From assembly GCA_036960485.1 (NCBI GenBank), contig JBALXS010000012.1, positions 1 through 64,000 of the forward strand: a stretch of 64,000 bases of DNA, in the 5' to 3' direction. The DNA comes from Rs1 sp036960485 (GTDB taxonomy: Bacteria > Pseudomonadota > Gammaproteobacteria > Pseudomonadales > Balneatricaceae). Under the pieces are notes generated by a model. It searched no databases. It worked only from the letters and a program-made list of their open reading frames with translations, and was not told where the DNA came from. The translations under genes and the position numbers were made by a program. This document shows positions 36,824 to 45,973 of this stretch, in pieces (within the stretch, counting starts at the first letter, position 1; every line of letters starts with the position of its first letter).

Positions 36824-37227
36824 TTAGCTTGCAGCTATATCTGCAAACTCTAAGATAACTTTTTCTGCCTCCACTCGGCACTTCCCCAAGGCATTAACAC
36901 AGACCGGATCGAGCTGCTCTTCTACGACCATCCGCTCAAGCTCTAATATTGCGCCTTTTACGCTCCAAGATTTTTATAAGGCCTAGTGCTGGTCAATGCA
37001 TCAAAAATATCAGCAACGGTAACTATCCTCGCCTCAATTGGTATTTATTCACCTATGAGCTTATTTGGGTAACCTGAACCATCCAGAAACTCATGATGAT
37101 AAGCGACGATGTTCTGCATGATTTTAGAATCGGATAAATGTGCTATTCCAAAGCCATCAAGTACCTTGTTGAGGATAGCAACACCTTTAGCAACATGTGA
37201 GTGCATCCACTTATTAAACGCGTTTCT
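36824..37227 (-). pseudogene. Decayed HD-GYP phosphodiesterase C-terminus
   Basis: Minus-strand translation gives 'MHSHVAKGVAILNKVLDGFG', then 'YHHEFLDGSGYPNKL', an in-frame TAA at 37047-37045 where the family has Glu, and 'IPIEARIVTVADIFDALTS' with 'RPYK'. A 1-nt loss in the A-run opposite 36971-36975 shifts the frame. Restoring one A gives 'RPYKKSWSVKG', then an intact tail 'AILELERMVVEEQLDP' and a final TAA at 36826-36824. The catalytic HD N-terminal part is absent. Intact members degrade c-di-GMP. The remnant begins directly after, and in the same frame as, the stop of the upstream LuxR-type gene. Confidence 0.85.
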
Positions 37228-38343
37228 TCACATTTCCTGTAAATAAAGCTGATGCCGAGTAACAATTTCAGATCTATCCAGCACACCAAGTTTCTTTTTC
37301 ACATTGCTCCAATGAAAATGACTGGTACTTTTGGATAAGCTAAAACTATTAGAGAAATCAACAACACGTCCACCTTGAGCGATAAACTCGACTAATTGAC
37401 GTTCCCTTTTAGTCAAACCTGGGGTATCCCAGATACAAGCTAGAGTAATACTCGAACGTTTGATCGTTAGCAGCCTAGCGGCTTTATCTACACCCACTTG
37501 ATCTTCAGCTTTCTCAACTAAAGTTAAAGTAAGCGTGAAATCTCCTGATTGAATATCTATCGGTTCCTGAAACTGAGTACTAGATGCATCTTTAATCAAA
37601 CGGAACATGTTTTCGTATTGCTTTTTAAGCTTCTTGTTTGGGATAACAATTGCTTCGTGCTCACAGCTAATAACAGTGTCTTGTGCTTTAAATAACTGCT
37701 GCGCTTTTTTATTCGCAAGAATCACTTTCTCATCAGCAGATAATAACACACAAGCATCAGGTTGCTGATCGAGAAAATAGCCCAACCGTTCGGGTTCAAG
37801 TTGCGCTGCACGAACCTTCTGCCCAAGTGCCCATGCTTCTTGCATAGTACTTTGTAGCATTGTGGTATAGCGCAGTATTTTTCGTTTAATAGCAGGGTTT
37901 TGGCCATCGTAATAAAGGTTCATTGCCACCCAGTTTGGATAGGATGCACCAATATCTAATACCACTGTATCATTAACGTCTTGAGGCTCTAACCACTCCC
38001 AAAAGTGACTGGTCACTATATGCTTATACTTAACGTATTTACTTAGGGCGATAGGGCTGTTCGGGTGATAGAGTTTCTCGATTTCAGTCCAAGGATCATG
38101 CGCTATATAGTGTTCAATATAGCCGCCAATTTCCTCATTCGAAAAACCATATAATAACGGGCTACTCAGATCGCTTTCAACATCTGTAGGGATTACTAAT
38201 TCGGCGGTTGTTCTATCGCGTAGTGTAATTATGCCTTTCTTAGCACCCGTTAGTTTACAGAACAATAACAAAACCTCTTGCCACAGTTCTATATCTTCTA
38301 TTGTTTTATAGATTGCTTGTTGCAAGTTGACTAAATCTTTCAT
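37228..38343 (-). CDS. LuxR-type transcriptional regulator with N-terminal sensor region
   Basis: A 371-residue protein. The C-terminal helix-turn-helix begins at 'LTKRERQLVEFIAQGG' (about 305) and has 'NVKKKLGVLDRSEIV', as in LuxR/CsgD-type regulators. The middle part (about 190-290) is PAS-like ('DACVLLSADEKVILANKKAQQL'), and the N-terminal 180 residues are an uncharacterised sensor region. There is no receiver domain. It is a single gene with an AAGG before the ATG. Its TGA stop is followed in the same frame by an HD-GYP remnant. Confidence 0.85.
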   Translation of the reverse strand: MKDLVNLQQAIYKTIEDIELWQEVLLLFCKLTGAKKGIITLRDRTTAELVIPTDVESDLSSPLLYGFSNEEIGGYIEHYIAHDPWTEIEKLYHPNSPIALSKYVKYKHIVTSHFWEWLEPQDVNDTVVLDIGASYPNWVAMNLYYDGQNPAIKRKILRYTTMLQSTMQEAWALGQKVRAAQLEPERLGYFLDQQPDACVLLSADEKVILANKKAQQLFKAQDTVISCEHEAIVIPNKKLKKQYENMFRLIKDASSTQFQEPIDIQSGDFTLTLTLVEKAEDQVGVDKAARLLTIKRSSITLACIWDTPGLTKRERQLVEFIAQGGRVVDFSNSFSLSKSTSHFHWSNVKKKLGVLDRSEIVTRHQLYLQEM

Positions 38344-39175
38344 AAACCTTCTTTATAGCTCTTTGTGAGAAAGACTAATCATTAACCTCCCTCACCTTAT
38401 TTACTTATTCTGCACTATTCTCAGTCCATTCCTGTGTGCAACTCAAAGCCACTCTACTGACAACATTAGACGTTCATATCTAAAATATCTCACTGACCCT
38501 TTTTGTTCTAACGCTGTTTATGGTGCCATTCACTATCAACAATTTCAGATCAGCCATCTCAATTCTAAATGTAAAAGAAACCGTTATCGCTCGTTATAAA
38601 CATATCATAACAGCATTGAGTTGTAGCGCCATTGAGCCAGTGCTTTATCTTGCATAAAAAGGCCGACATACCAATATTACAAACGATTTTTTACCCTTGT
38701 GTATAGATCGACTCAATAATTCAGTGATCGATAGAGCAACCTACTGATTATTAAAATTAGGCCTATGTGTTGCTTCATAGCAGTAATTATCTTTTCTAGA
38801 ATCAAAAGTTAAAAAACGCTCCTTTATATTAGCTGTTTCTGAATAAATGGCTTTTTTACAAAAAGTGGCCATTTTTAAGGGTTTTTTAGAAAAATAAACC
38901 CGAAAACCTGCAACTAGTACCAGTAGGAATAAGTCTTAGTTTCTGTTTCAATAGCATTAATAATTTGAATGTGAAATATCTATAAATAACGTTACTAATT
39001 AGTAACTATTTAATATTATTTTAACGTTTATTTAATCGGACAAACTTACAGCTCTAATACGATTAAACAACTGTAAGCAGTAACGTAAGGCTAAGCTTAT
39101 AAGTAACTAGCTTATCTACTTATCTGGCCTCGTAAACACTTGAATAAGCTTTGATAAATTAGGAATTATATCCCT
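38344..39175. other. 832-nt AT-rich intergenic region
   Basis: No gene remnant was recognised. A small hairpin (AAATGGC 38845-38851 / GCCATTT 38868-38874, followed by T residues) could be a weak terminator. The region separates the LuxR-type gene from a divergent small ORF and may hold regulatory sites for both. Confidence 0.35.
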
Positions 39176-39475
39176 ATGCACCAACGTAACGGGCTAAATA
39201 GTCATTCCACAAGCACCAGACATTGTGACTTACTACAGCCACAATACTGCATTGAATCTATTGATGCTTACCAATTAGCGATAGAGAAAGAATTGCTACT
39301 CAATTTTTTAGCAACATGGAAAGATAGAAACCTTACTGAACAACAAGCTGTTGAGCAATTAAACACATTAATGGCAAAAGCGACTCCTGCGCCAAACGCT
39401 CAAGCTGCACATCAAATGCAAATGGAACTACTTGCCTACGCTAGTAGTAGTAGTGCTGAAAATAATTATCTATAA
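39176..39475 (+). CDS. Hypothetical 99-residue protein
   Basis: I do not recognise this protein. Residues 30-85 look like an amphipathic helical pair ('AYQLAIEKELLLNFLATWKD', then 'LTEQQAVEQLNTLMAKA'), and the tail is Ser-rich from a fourfold AGT codon run. There are no membrane segments or Cys motifs beyond two single Cys residues. The ribosome site is weak (AGGA is far from the ATG). It lies between two LuxR-type regulator genes, so a small regulatory or accessory protein is possible. Codon use resembles the neighbours. Confidence 0.5.
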   Translation: MHQRNGLNSHSTSTRHCDLLQPQYCIESIDAYQLAIEKELLLNFLATWKDRNLTEQQAVEQLNTLMAKATPAPNAQAAHQMQMELLAYASSSSAENNYL

Positions 39476-39936
39476 CAAGTAGCTTTCCCATAATCAAACG
39501 CTGAATTCTTCAGGCAATACCAGTCATTCTCTAACCAACTATAATTTTTCCAATCGTTTAAGTTACCTAGCAAATACTACGGGGAAGCTACTTATTAAAT
39601 ACCACATTAAGCGCTGTCATAGATGGAAAAGAGCGCTTTGATTCTGTTTCTTTTGGCACTTAAAATAAATCAGTAAAATTCATTTGACTTCAAACAACAC
39701 AAAAATACAGGATCAGATCTCTTCTTGTGACTTTAGGGGTAAAACAAAAGATCTGGCCACTTTATTGTTAATTCTTCTACCTCATTATCAATTACTCATC
39801 TATTTTTAGAGCCAACATTTCAAATATTAACGCCTTTAAAATGTCTGGATCTAATTATAAAAACGAAATGGCTCATCAAGCAAAGACAACTTATCGCTTA
39901 ATATATAATTTCTATTATAAATAACTCGGGTTCATT
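39476..39936. other. Intergenic region with repeat copy 1
   Basis: No gene was found. An imperfect 13-nt inverted repeat (39478-39490 against about 39580-39592) brackets the first part, and the 38-nt dispersed repeat copy lies at 39662-39699. The remainder is AT-rich upstream sequence of the GAF-LuxR gene. Confidence 0.4.
39662..39699 (+). repeat. 38-nt dispersed repeat, copy 1
   Basis: This copy matches 42218-42255 at 36 of 38 positions in the same orientation. Similarity ends abruptly on both sides. It lies in an intergenic region. Confidence 0.7.
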
Positions 39937-40893
39937 ATGTCTGGTGTAAAGAAGCCTAAAGTGCCAGATAACATCCTGCGAAAGTGGCAAGATATTGTCG
40001 ATTTACTAGCACAGCTAAGCGAGACGCCGGCAGTGTTGATTACTCAGGTTAGATCTGATGAAATCAGCCTACTCACGCACAGCAATAATGACAGCAATCC
40101 TTTTAAGCCGAAAGGGTTTAATAAAAGTTGTAGCGAATTATATTGTGATTCAGTCGTTAAGCTACAAAAGCCACTTCTTGTTGAAGATGCCAGACAAACC
40201 AAGCGCTGGCAAAACTCGCCTCAGAAAGAGCAAGGTATGACTTTTTATCTTGGTTATCCACTAACTTGGCCGGATGCAGAACCCTTCGGTACGATATGTG
40301 TGATGGATCTGCATAGCAACAACCGTACGCTGCAACATCAGGATATAATCGAAGGGTTTGGACAGTTAATCAATAACGATTTAATGCTGCTTATGCAGCT
40401 CGATAATCGTGATAAAAACCAACAGGCAATGCAGCAACAGTTAACAAGTTTAATCTCTTTATTAGATTCTAAGAGTACTGATTTGAATGAGACGCATACG
40501 GCATTACGGGTCTTATTACGCCAACAAGAAAATGAGCGAAAACAAACGCAAACAGAAACTTACCAAGAATTAACAAGCTTGATTGAGCCTTATTTAAATA
40601 ATTTAGAAGCAGATTCATTGAGTGATAAACAACAGCACACAATTACGGCTTTACGTCAGTTACTACAATTCAGCCAACGATCTACGCCGCTAAGCGGTAT
40701 CCTGTTTAGTGCAAATGAACAAAGAGTCATTCAATATATTCAAGCAAATAAATCCAGTAAAGAAATTGCTGACGCTATGTGTATTGCTAAAAAAACGGTT
40801 GATTTTCATCGTCAAAATATTCGTAAAAAACTCAATTTAAACAAAGCATCTGTTAATTTAAATAGCTTCCTAAAATCTCAATTAATTTTTTAA
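39937..40893 (+). CDS. GAF-domain LuxR-type transcriptional regulator
   Basis: The 318-residue protein begins with a GAF domain (about 10-150; 'LYCDSVVKLQKPLLVEDARQT' and 'YLGYPLTWPDAEPFGTICVMD' are family-like). A long coiled coil follows (about 160-240), then a LuxR helix-turn-helix (about 260-318; 'KEIADAMCIAKKTVDFHRQNIRKKL' spans the recognition helix). It is probably a one-component regulator sensing a small molecule; the ligand is unknown. It stands just upstream of a cytochrome P460 gene on the same strand, 192 nt away, which makes that gene a candidate target. Confidence 0.85.
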   Translation: MSGVKKPKVPDNILRKWQDIVDLLAQLSETPAVLITQVRSDEISLLTHSNNDSNPFKPKGFNKSCSELYCDSVVKLQKPLLVEDARQTKRWQNSPQKEQGMTFYLGYPLTWPDAEPFGTICVMDLHSNNRTLQHQDIIEGFGQLINNDLMLLMQLDNRDKNQQAMQQQLTSLISLLDSKSTDLNETHTALRVLLRQQENERKQTQTETYQELTSLIEPYLNNLEADSLSDKQQHTITALRQLLQFSQRSTPLSGILFSANEQRVIQYIQANKSSKEIADAMCIAKKTVDFHRQNIRKKLNLNKASVNLNSFLKSQLIF

Positions 40894-41085
40894 ACACCTA
40901 GCTTCAATCCCTCCTTATGCAAGGTATTAATGACACAAATAGCTGTCAATGCCGTTTGGATTCTAGCTCATTAGTATTCCCCCAGTACTTTACTGGTATT
41001 TATCCTTGGTTGATTAAGATCTATGCTTTATTTCCCCATGACAGCTGTTATGAGAGGTTCGATTAACCTGTTCGGAATAAAAACA

Positions 41086-41709
41086 ATGATAAAAAACAAA
41101 CTGACAACGACGCTAGCCAAAGCGAGCTTACTACTCATTACTATCAGTTCATCTGTACCCACTATTTACGCTGAAGAAATAGCATCCCCTGCGCAATTTA
41201 ATGCACAAGAGCGTTTAATTCTTCCTTTAGATTATCGCGAATGGATCCAAGTTGGCGCTAATGTATCACCTCACGAGTTAAATAATGGTAAATCGCCCTT
41301 TAATGAAATGCGTACTATTTATATGGATCGTGGCGCATTTAGCGAATGGAAAAAAACAGGTAAATTTCGCCAAGGAACATTTTTACTTAAAGAAGTAATG
41401 AGCGTGACTCATTATACGGGCTTAACCGGAGCAGGTTATGGTGCAGGTGATATTGCAGCAGTGGCCGGCATGCTTAAAGATGCGAAACGCTTTCCAAACG
41501 AGCCGGGTAACTGGGGATTCTTCCGCTATCCTAAACTTGAAGGAAGTAAGTATTTTCAGGCGACGAGTGAACAGTTCCCAACAGGAAAATGCTCTGGATG
41601 TCATGTCGCTGGTGCACAAGATGATATGATTTTTACCCAACATTACCCTGTATTAACTGACTCCAAAGGTACCGGTATTACAGCAGTACCTGTTCAGGCA
41701 GCTCAATAG
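41086..41709 (+). CDS. Cytochrome P460 family protein
   Basis: From ATG 41086 (GGAA about 9 nt upstream) the product is 207 residues with a signal peptide ending near 'IYAEE'. The mature protein is a P460/cytochrome c'-beta fold ending in one c-type heme site, C169-S-G-C172-H173. Known P460 proteins oxidise hydroxylamine or bind NO in the periplasm through an extra Lys-heme link; short-chain members often only bind NO or have unknown roles. An in-frame ATG at 41023 would add 21 residues before the signal peptide and is less likely. The gene stands alone behind the GAF-LuxR gene. Confidence 0.85.
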   Translation: MIKNKLTTTLAKASLLLITISSSVPTIYAEEIASPAQFNAQERLILPLDYREWIQVGANVSPHELNNGKSPFNEMRTIYMDRGAFSEWKKTGKFRQGTFLLKEVMSVTHYTGLTGAGYGAGDIAAVAGMLKDAKRFPNEPGNWGFFRYPKLEGSKYFQATSEQFPTGKCSGCHVAGAQDDMIFTQHYPVLTDSKGTGITAVPVQAAQ

Positions 41710-42217
41710 CTAATATAAATCTTATCATCGACAAAAGTCATGCTGCGAAACACCGCGCAGCTTATCTAAATTACTGCTTATTTTGTTAATATCTAAGCAG
41801 TAATTTAATAGCTCTATGTATTTAGAGCAAAAGAGGCTGTCTCTTTTTATTACTGAATACATCCAGTGAATTTATCTATCTCTTGGCAGATAGTCAGATA
41901 AAAACATTATTAATTCTAAGTTTTCTACGAAGCCGCCAATTCCCTTGTATTGCAGCCGGAGTAACTTGCTAAATTGACGAAGCATAATGGCTGAATGCCA
42001 CGAAGAGCGAATGCGCCATCGATGACAAGGAGCGGCTTTGCTTACTTTCATTTTGCCTGCATGGGTGTAGGTAAGTGGCGTGAGCAGGACGCGGAAGCTT
42101 TGGTCGCCAAAAGAAATGAGCTCGACAAAGTCAAAAACCCTTCTACTCTCTTGAATTAAAAAACTCACGCTGTTTGACATCCATGTCATCGCTACATACC
42201 GTACTTCGTGTACATAA

Positions 42218-42255
42218 AAAATAAATCAGTAAAATTCTTTTAACTTCAAACAACA
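42218..42255 (+). repeat. 38-nt dispersed repeat, copy 2
   Basis: This copy is 36/38 identical to 39662-39699. It lies between the cytochrome P460 gene and the gcvP terminator. Confidence 0.7.
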
Positions 42256-42298
42256 AACTGCAGAGCACAGCCACACTCCCTTCTCTCAAATTCAAGAC

Positions 42299-42330
42299 AA
42301 AAAAAAGCGAACTCATCGTTCGCTTTTTTA
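42299..42330. terminator. Bidirectional rho-independent terminator after gcvP
   Basis: GCGAAC / GTTCGC arms (42307-42312 and 42318-42323) are flanked by A6 and T6 runs, so the hairpin can stop transcription from either side. It is 15 nt beyond the gcvP stop. Confidence 0.9.
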
Positions 42331-42345
42331 ATCTAGCTAATTTAC

Positions 42346-45231
42346 TTAAGCATCTTCTCTATAGCTATCAATACTAGGGCAGCTACAGATAAAGTTACGA
42401 TCACCATATACGTTATCTACACGGTTAGCTGCAGGCCAAAACTTAGAAGCTTTAGTGGCGGCTGTTGGGAAGAATGCTTCTTCACAAGTGTATGGATGGC
42501 TCCAGTTAGAAACCATGTTCTTTTGCGTATGGGGTGCGTTAACTAGTGGGTTATCATCCGCCGGCCATTCGCCCGATTCAACTTTGGCAATCTCAGCGCG
42601 GATCTTAATCATCGCTTCAACTAAACGATCAATCTCAGCTTGTGACTCAGATTCAGTTGGCTCAATCATTAATGTGCCAGCCACTGGGAATGACATAGTT
42701 GGTGCGTGTAATCCGTAATCCATCAAGCGCTTAGCGATATCTTCTTCAGAAATCCCCGACACTTCTTTCAATGGGCGAATATCAACGATACATTCGTGCG
42801 CTACTTTATCATTACGACCACGATAAAGAATTGGGTAATGTACTGCCAATTTCTCAGTCATGTAGTTAGCGCCTAAAATAGCATTCTGAGTAGAGTGCTT
42901 AAGGCCGTCTTTACCTAATGTACGGATGTACATCCATGTGATAGGTAAAATACTTGCTGAACCAAAAGGTGTTGCCGCAACAGCACCGTTAGTAGCACTG
43001 ACTGCGCCACCTTGGATAACTTTATGACCAGGAAGGTATGGTGCTAAGTGGCTTTTAACGCCGATAGGACCAACACCTGGGCCACCGCCGCCGTGTGGAA
43101 TAGCGAAGGTTTTGTGTAGGTTAAGGTGCGATACGTCTGAACCGATAACGCCTGGCTTAGAGATACCGACTTGTGCGTTCATGTTTGCGCCGTCCATGTA
43201 AACTTGGCCGCCACATTCATGAATTACTTCACAAATTTCAACGATTTCTTCTTCGTAGATACCGTGTGTAGATGGGTATGTGATCATGATGCAAGATAGG
43301 TTATCAGCATGTTCTTTAGCTTTCGCTTTCAGATCATTAACATCAACGTTACCTTTGTCATCACATTCAACAATAACGACTTTTAAGCTCATCATTGCAG
43401 CTGATGCAGGGTTAGTACCGTGCGCTGAAGATGGAATTAAGCAAACGTCACGATGACCTTGGCCATTCGCTTCTTGGTACTTACGAATCGCTAATAGACC
43501 TGCGTATTCACCTTGTGCGCCAGAGTTTGGCTGCAGTGATACGTTATCGTAACCAGTGATTTCTACTAGCATCGCCTCTAACTGGCTAATCATCGTTTGA
43601 TAGCCAACCGTTTGATCTAGTGGTGCATAAGGATGCACATTGCTGAACTCGTTCCAAGTCACAGGAATCATTTGTGACGTAGAGTTTAGCTTCATGGTGC
43701 AAGATCCTAATGGGATCATGCCGTGAGCTAATGAGTAATCTTTGTTCTCTAAACGCTTCAGGTAGCGCAGCATTTCAGTCTCTGACTGGTAGCTGTTGAA
43801 CGTTGGATGCGTTAGTACTGCATCTGTACGGCGCATATCATCGCTGATACCCGTCGCTGCACCAGCAACAATTGCTGCATCTAATGCGTCAGTGTCTAGA
43901 CCGTGGCCTGCACCTAAGATGATGTCGAACAATTGAGCAACGTCAGCGGCTTGTGTCGTTTCATCAAGAGAGATACCGTATTGATCATTACCTGCTTGAC
44001 GAAAGTTACACCCTGCATCAAGAGCGCGCTGATAAAGAGCATCATCGCCTGAGATAGTGATTGTATCAAAGTAAGTGTCACTAACCGCTACGCCTTTACT
44101 ACCTAAACCATTGGCTAGAATAGCCGTTAAGCGATGTGTGCGTTCAGCAATACGCTTTAGTCCAGCTGGGCCGTGGAATACTGCATAGAAGCTAGCCATG
44201 TTGGCAAGTAGCGCTTGTGCAGTACAGATGTTTGAAGTGGCTTTTTCACGTCTGATATGTTGCTCACGCGTTTGCATGGCCATACGTAGCGCTGGGTTGC
44301 CTTCTGAATCAACAGAAACACCAATGATTCTGCCCGGTACTTGACGCTTAAGCTTTTCACTTGCTGCAAAGAATGCTGCATGTGGACCACCAAAACCCAT
44401 AGGTACGCCAAAACGCTGTGAAGTACCTAGTACAACATCAGCACCTAGCTCGCCAGGAGATTTAAGTAGCATAAGTGCTAGTAAATCAGAGGCGACAGCA
44501 ACCATTGCTTTTTGCGCTTTTGCCGCAGCAATATGAGTAGCAAGATCTGTTACGCTACCGTTAGTAGATGGGTATTGTAGCTGTGCGCCGAAAACATCGT
44601 AATCGCCTAGCTTGTCTGCGCTATCTACAACGACATCGTAGCCAAAGTATTCTGCACGTGTTTTGATGACATCTAATGTCTGTGGATGCACATCAGTTGA
44701 TACAAAATAAGTGTTAGTTTTTTTGCGATTGGCACGTTTGCATAAAGTCATTGCTTCAGCAGCGGCGGTTGCTTCATCTAGTAAAGAAGCATTTGCCAAT
44801 GGCATACCCGTGATATCCATTACCATTTGCTGGTAATTCAACAACGCTTCAAGACGTCCTTGGGCAATTTCAGGTTGGTAAGGCGTGTACGCTGTGTACC
44901 AACCTGGATTTTCCATTACGTTGCGTAAAATGACAAATGGAACTTTAGTATTGTGATAACCCATACCAATATAAGATTTGTTGACCTTATTTTGGTCGGC
45001 CAGCGCACGTAATTCTGCAAGTGCATCAGTCTCACTAATGCCCTTATCCATGTTTAGCGCATCGTCTAAACGGATAGAATCAGGTACCGTTTTTTCGATA
45101 AGCTGATCGAGTGAATCAAAACCTAAGCTAGAAAGCATGTTTTGCTGTTCGCTAGCACTAGGACCAACGTGGCGTTGGGTAAACTCTGAGTGATTTTCTA
45201 AATCATTCAAGGTAGACGTTTCATTTGTCAT
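42346..45231 (-). CDS. gcvP: Glycine dehydrogenase (decarboxylating), P-protein
   Basis: At 961 residues this is the full-length homodimeric-type P-protein, with both halves fused. The PLP lysine is K707 in 'LHKTFAIPHGGGG'. It decarboxylates glycine and passes the aminomethyl group to lipoyl-GcvH. It is the last gene of the minus-strand run glyA-gcvH-gcvP and is closed by a strong terminator. The 207-nt gap to gcvH leaves room for its own promoter. Confidence 0.97.
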   Translation of the reverse strand: MTNETSTLNDLENHSEFTQRHVGPSASEQQNMLSSLGFDSLDQLIEKTVPDSIRLDDALNMDKGISETDALAELRALADQNKVNKSYIGMGYHNTKVPFVILRNVMENPGWYTAYTPYQPEIAQGRLEALLNYQQMVMDITGMPLANASLLDEATAAAEAMTLCKRANRKKTNTYFVSTDVHPQTLDVIKTRAEYFGYDVVVDSADKLGDYDVFGAQLQYPSTNGSVTDLATHIAAAKAQKAMVAVASDLLALMLLKSPGELGADVVLGTSQRFGVPMGFGGPHAAFFAASEKLKRQVPGRIIGVSVDSEGNPALRMAMQTREQHIRREKATSNICTAQALLANMASFYAVFHGPAGLKRIAERTHRLTAILANGLGSKGVAVSDTYFDTITISGDDALYQRALDAGCNFRQAGNDQYGISLDETTQAADVAQLFDIILGAGHGLDTDALDAAIVAGAATGISDDMRRTDAVLTHPTFNSYQSETEMLRYLKRLENKDYSLAHGMIPLGSCTMKLNSTSQMIPVTWNEFSNVHPYAPLDQTVGYQTMISQLEAMLVEITGYDNVSLQPNSGAQGEYAGLLAIRKYQEANGQGHRDVCLIPSSAHGTNPASAAMMSLKVVIVECDDKGNVDVNDLKAKAKEHADNLSCIMITYPSTHGIYEEEIVEICEVIHECGGQVYMDGANMNAQVGISKPGVIGSDVSHLNLHKTFAIPHGGGGPGVGPIGVKSHLAPYLPGHKVIQGGAVSATNGAVAATPFGSASILPITWMYIRTLGKDGLKHSTQNAILGANYMTEKLAVHYPILYRGRNDKVAHECIVDIRPLKEVSGISEEDIAKRLMDYGLHAPTMSFPVAGTLMIEPTESESQAEIDRLVEAMIKIRAEIAKVESGEWPADDNPLVNAPHTQKNMVSNWSHPYTCEEAFFPTAATKASKFWPAANRVDNVYGDRNFICSCPSIDSYREDA

Positions 45232-45438
45232 CTTTTTGTAACCTTTAAAAAGTAACGGCTGTGTTACTGGTAAATAAAACCGCTAAAAAATTAATACAAC
45301 CGATAATAACCCTAGCAATAAAACTAGTGATCACCTCTGAATTGGCGGCATAAAACTGATCTCAATTAACTGCATGTAAAGCTTATTTCAAACAAGCTAC
45401 TACATAGATAAAGAGATCAGCTTAATGTAGACAGCTAA

Positions 45439-45831
45439 CTAGTCTTCATCTGCTACTTTAGCTTCATAAGTTGCTGCATCTAGCAATTTATCAAGTTGTG
45501 AGGCATCAGAAAGCTTAACTTTAGCAATCCAAGCGCCTTCAAAAGCATCTTCGTTGATCATTTCAGGTGAATCTTCAAGTGCTTCGTTAACCGCAACAAC
45601 TTCGCCACTAACAGGTGCATAGATATCTGATGCAGCTTTAACTGATTCAACTAGTGAAAATTCAGTACCCGCTTCAATTTCAGAACCTACTTCAGGTAGT
45701 TCAACAAAAACCACATCTCCAAGTAATTCTTGAGCGTGATCAGAAATGCCAATTGTAACGGTGCCATCACCATTATCTAAAACCCATTCGTGGGATTCAG
45801 CGTATTTACGATTCGTTGGTACGTTGCTCAT
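45439..45831 (-). CDS. gcvH: Glycine cleavage system H protein
   Basis: A 130-residue lipoyl carrier protein. The lipoyl-lysine is K65 in 'LVESVKAASDIYAPVSGEV'. It shuttles the aminomethyl group between GcvP and GcvT, and then electrons to lipoamide dehydrogenase. LipA, which makes the lipoyl group, is encoded 6 kb away. Its gene lies between glyA and gcvP on the minus strand. Confidence 0.97.
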   Translation of the reverse strand: MSNVPTNRKYAESHEWVLDNGDGTVTIGISDHAQELLGDVVFVELPEVGSEIEAGTEFSLVESVKAASDIYAPVSGEVVAVNEALEDSPEMINEDAFEGAWIAKVKLSDASQLDKLLDAATYEAKVADED

Positions 45832-45973
45832 GTCGTGCCTCTTTGGTTTATTTAACGGTCAAAATATAAGCGCAACTAAGCAAATCTAAGTTTAGTTACG
45901 CAGTATTTAAGAGAATAAATCTCTTATAGTAAATTTTTTATCACTAATACAAGAATAGTAAACGCGTTGTTAC

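Larger units (their letters stand above)
41710..42345. other. Intergenic region with repeat copy 2 and terminator
   Basis: It holds the second 38-nt repeat copy and the gcvP terminator. A 105-codon minus-strand frame at 41872-42189 has no recognisable domain and unusual composition; I treat it as unlikely to be coding. Confidence 0.4.

Noticed and set aside
41872..42189. A 105-codon minus-strand ORF after the cytochrome P460 gene
   Set aside because: It has no recognisable domain or ribosome site and an odd composition; it lies beside a repeat copy in non-coding DNA. I treat it as chance or relic sequence.
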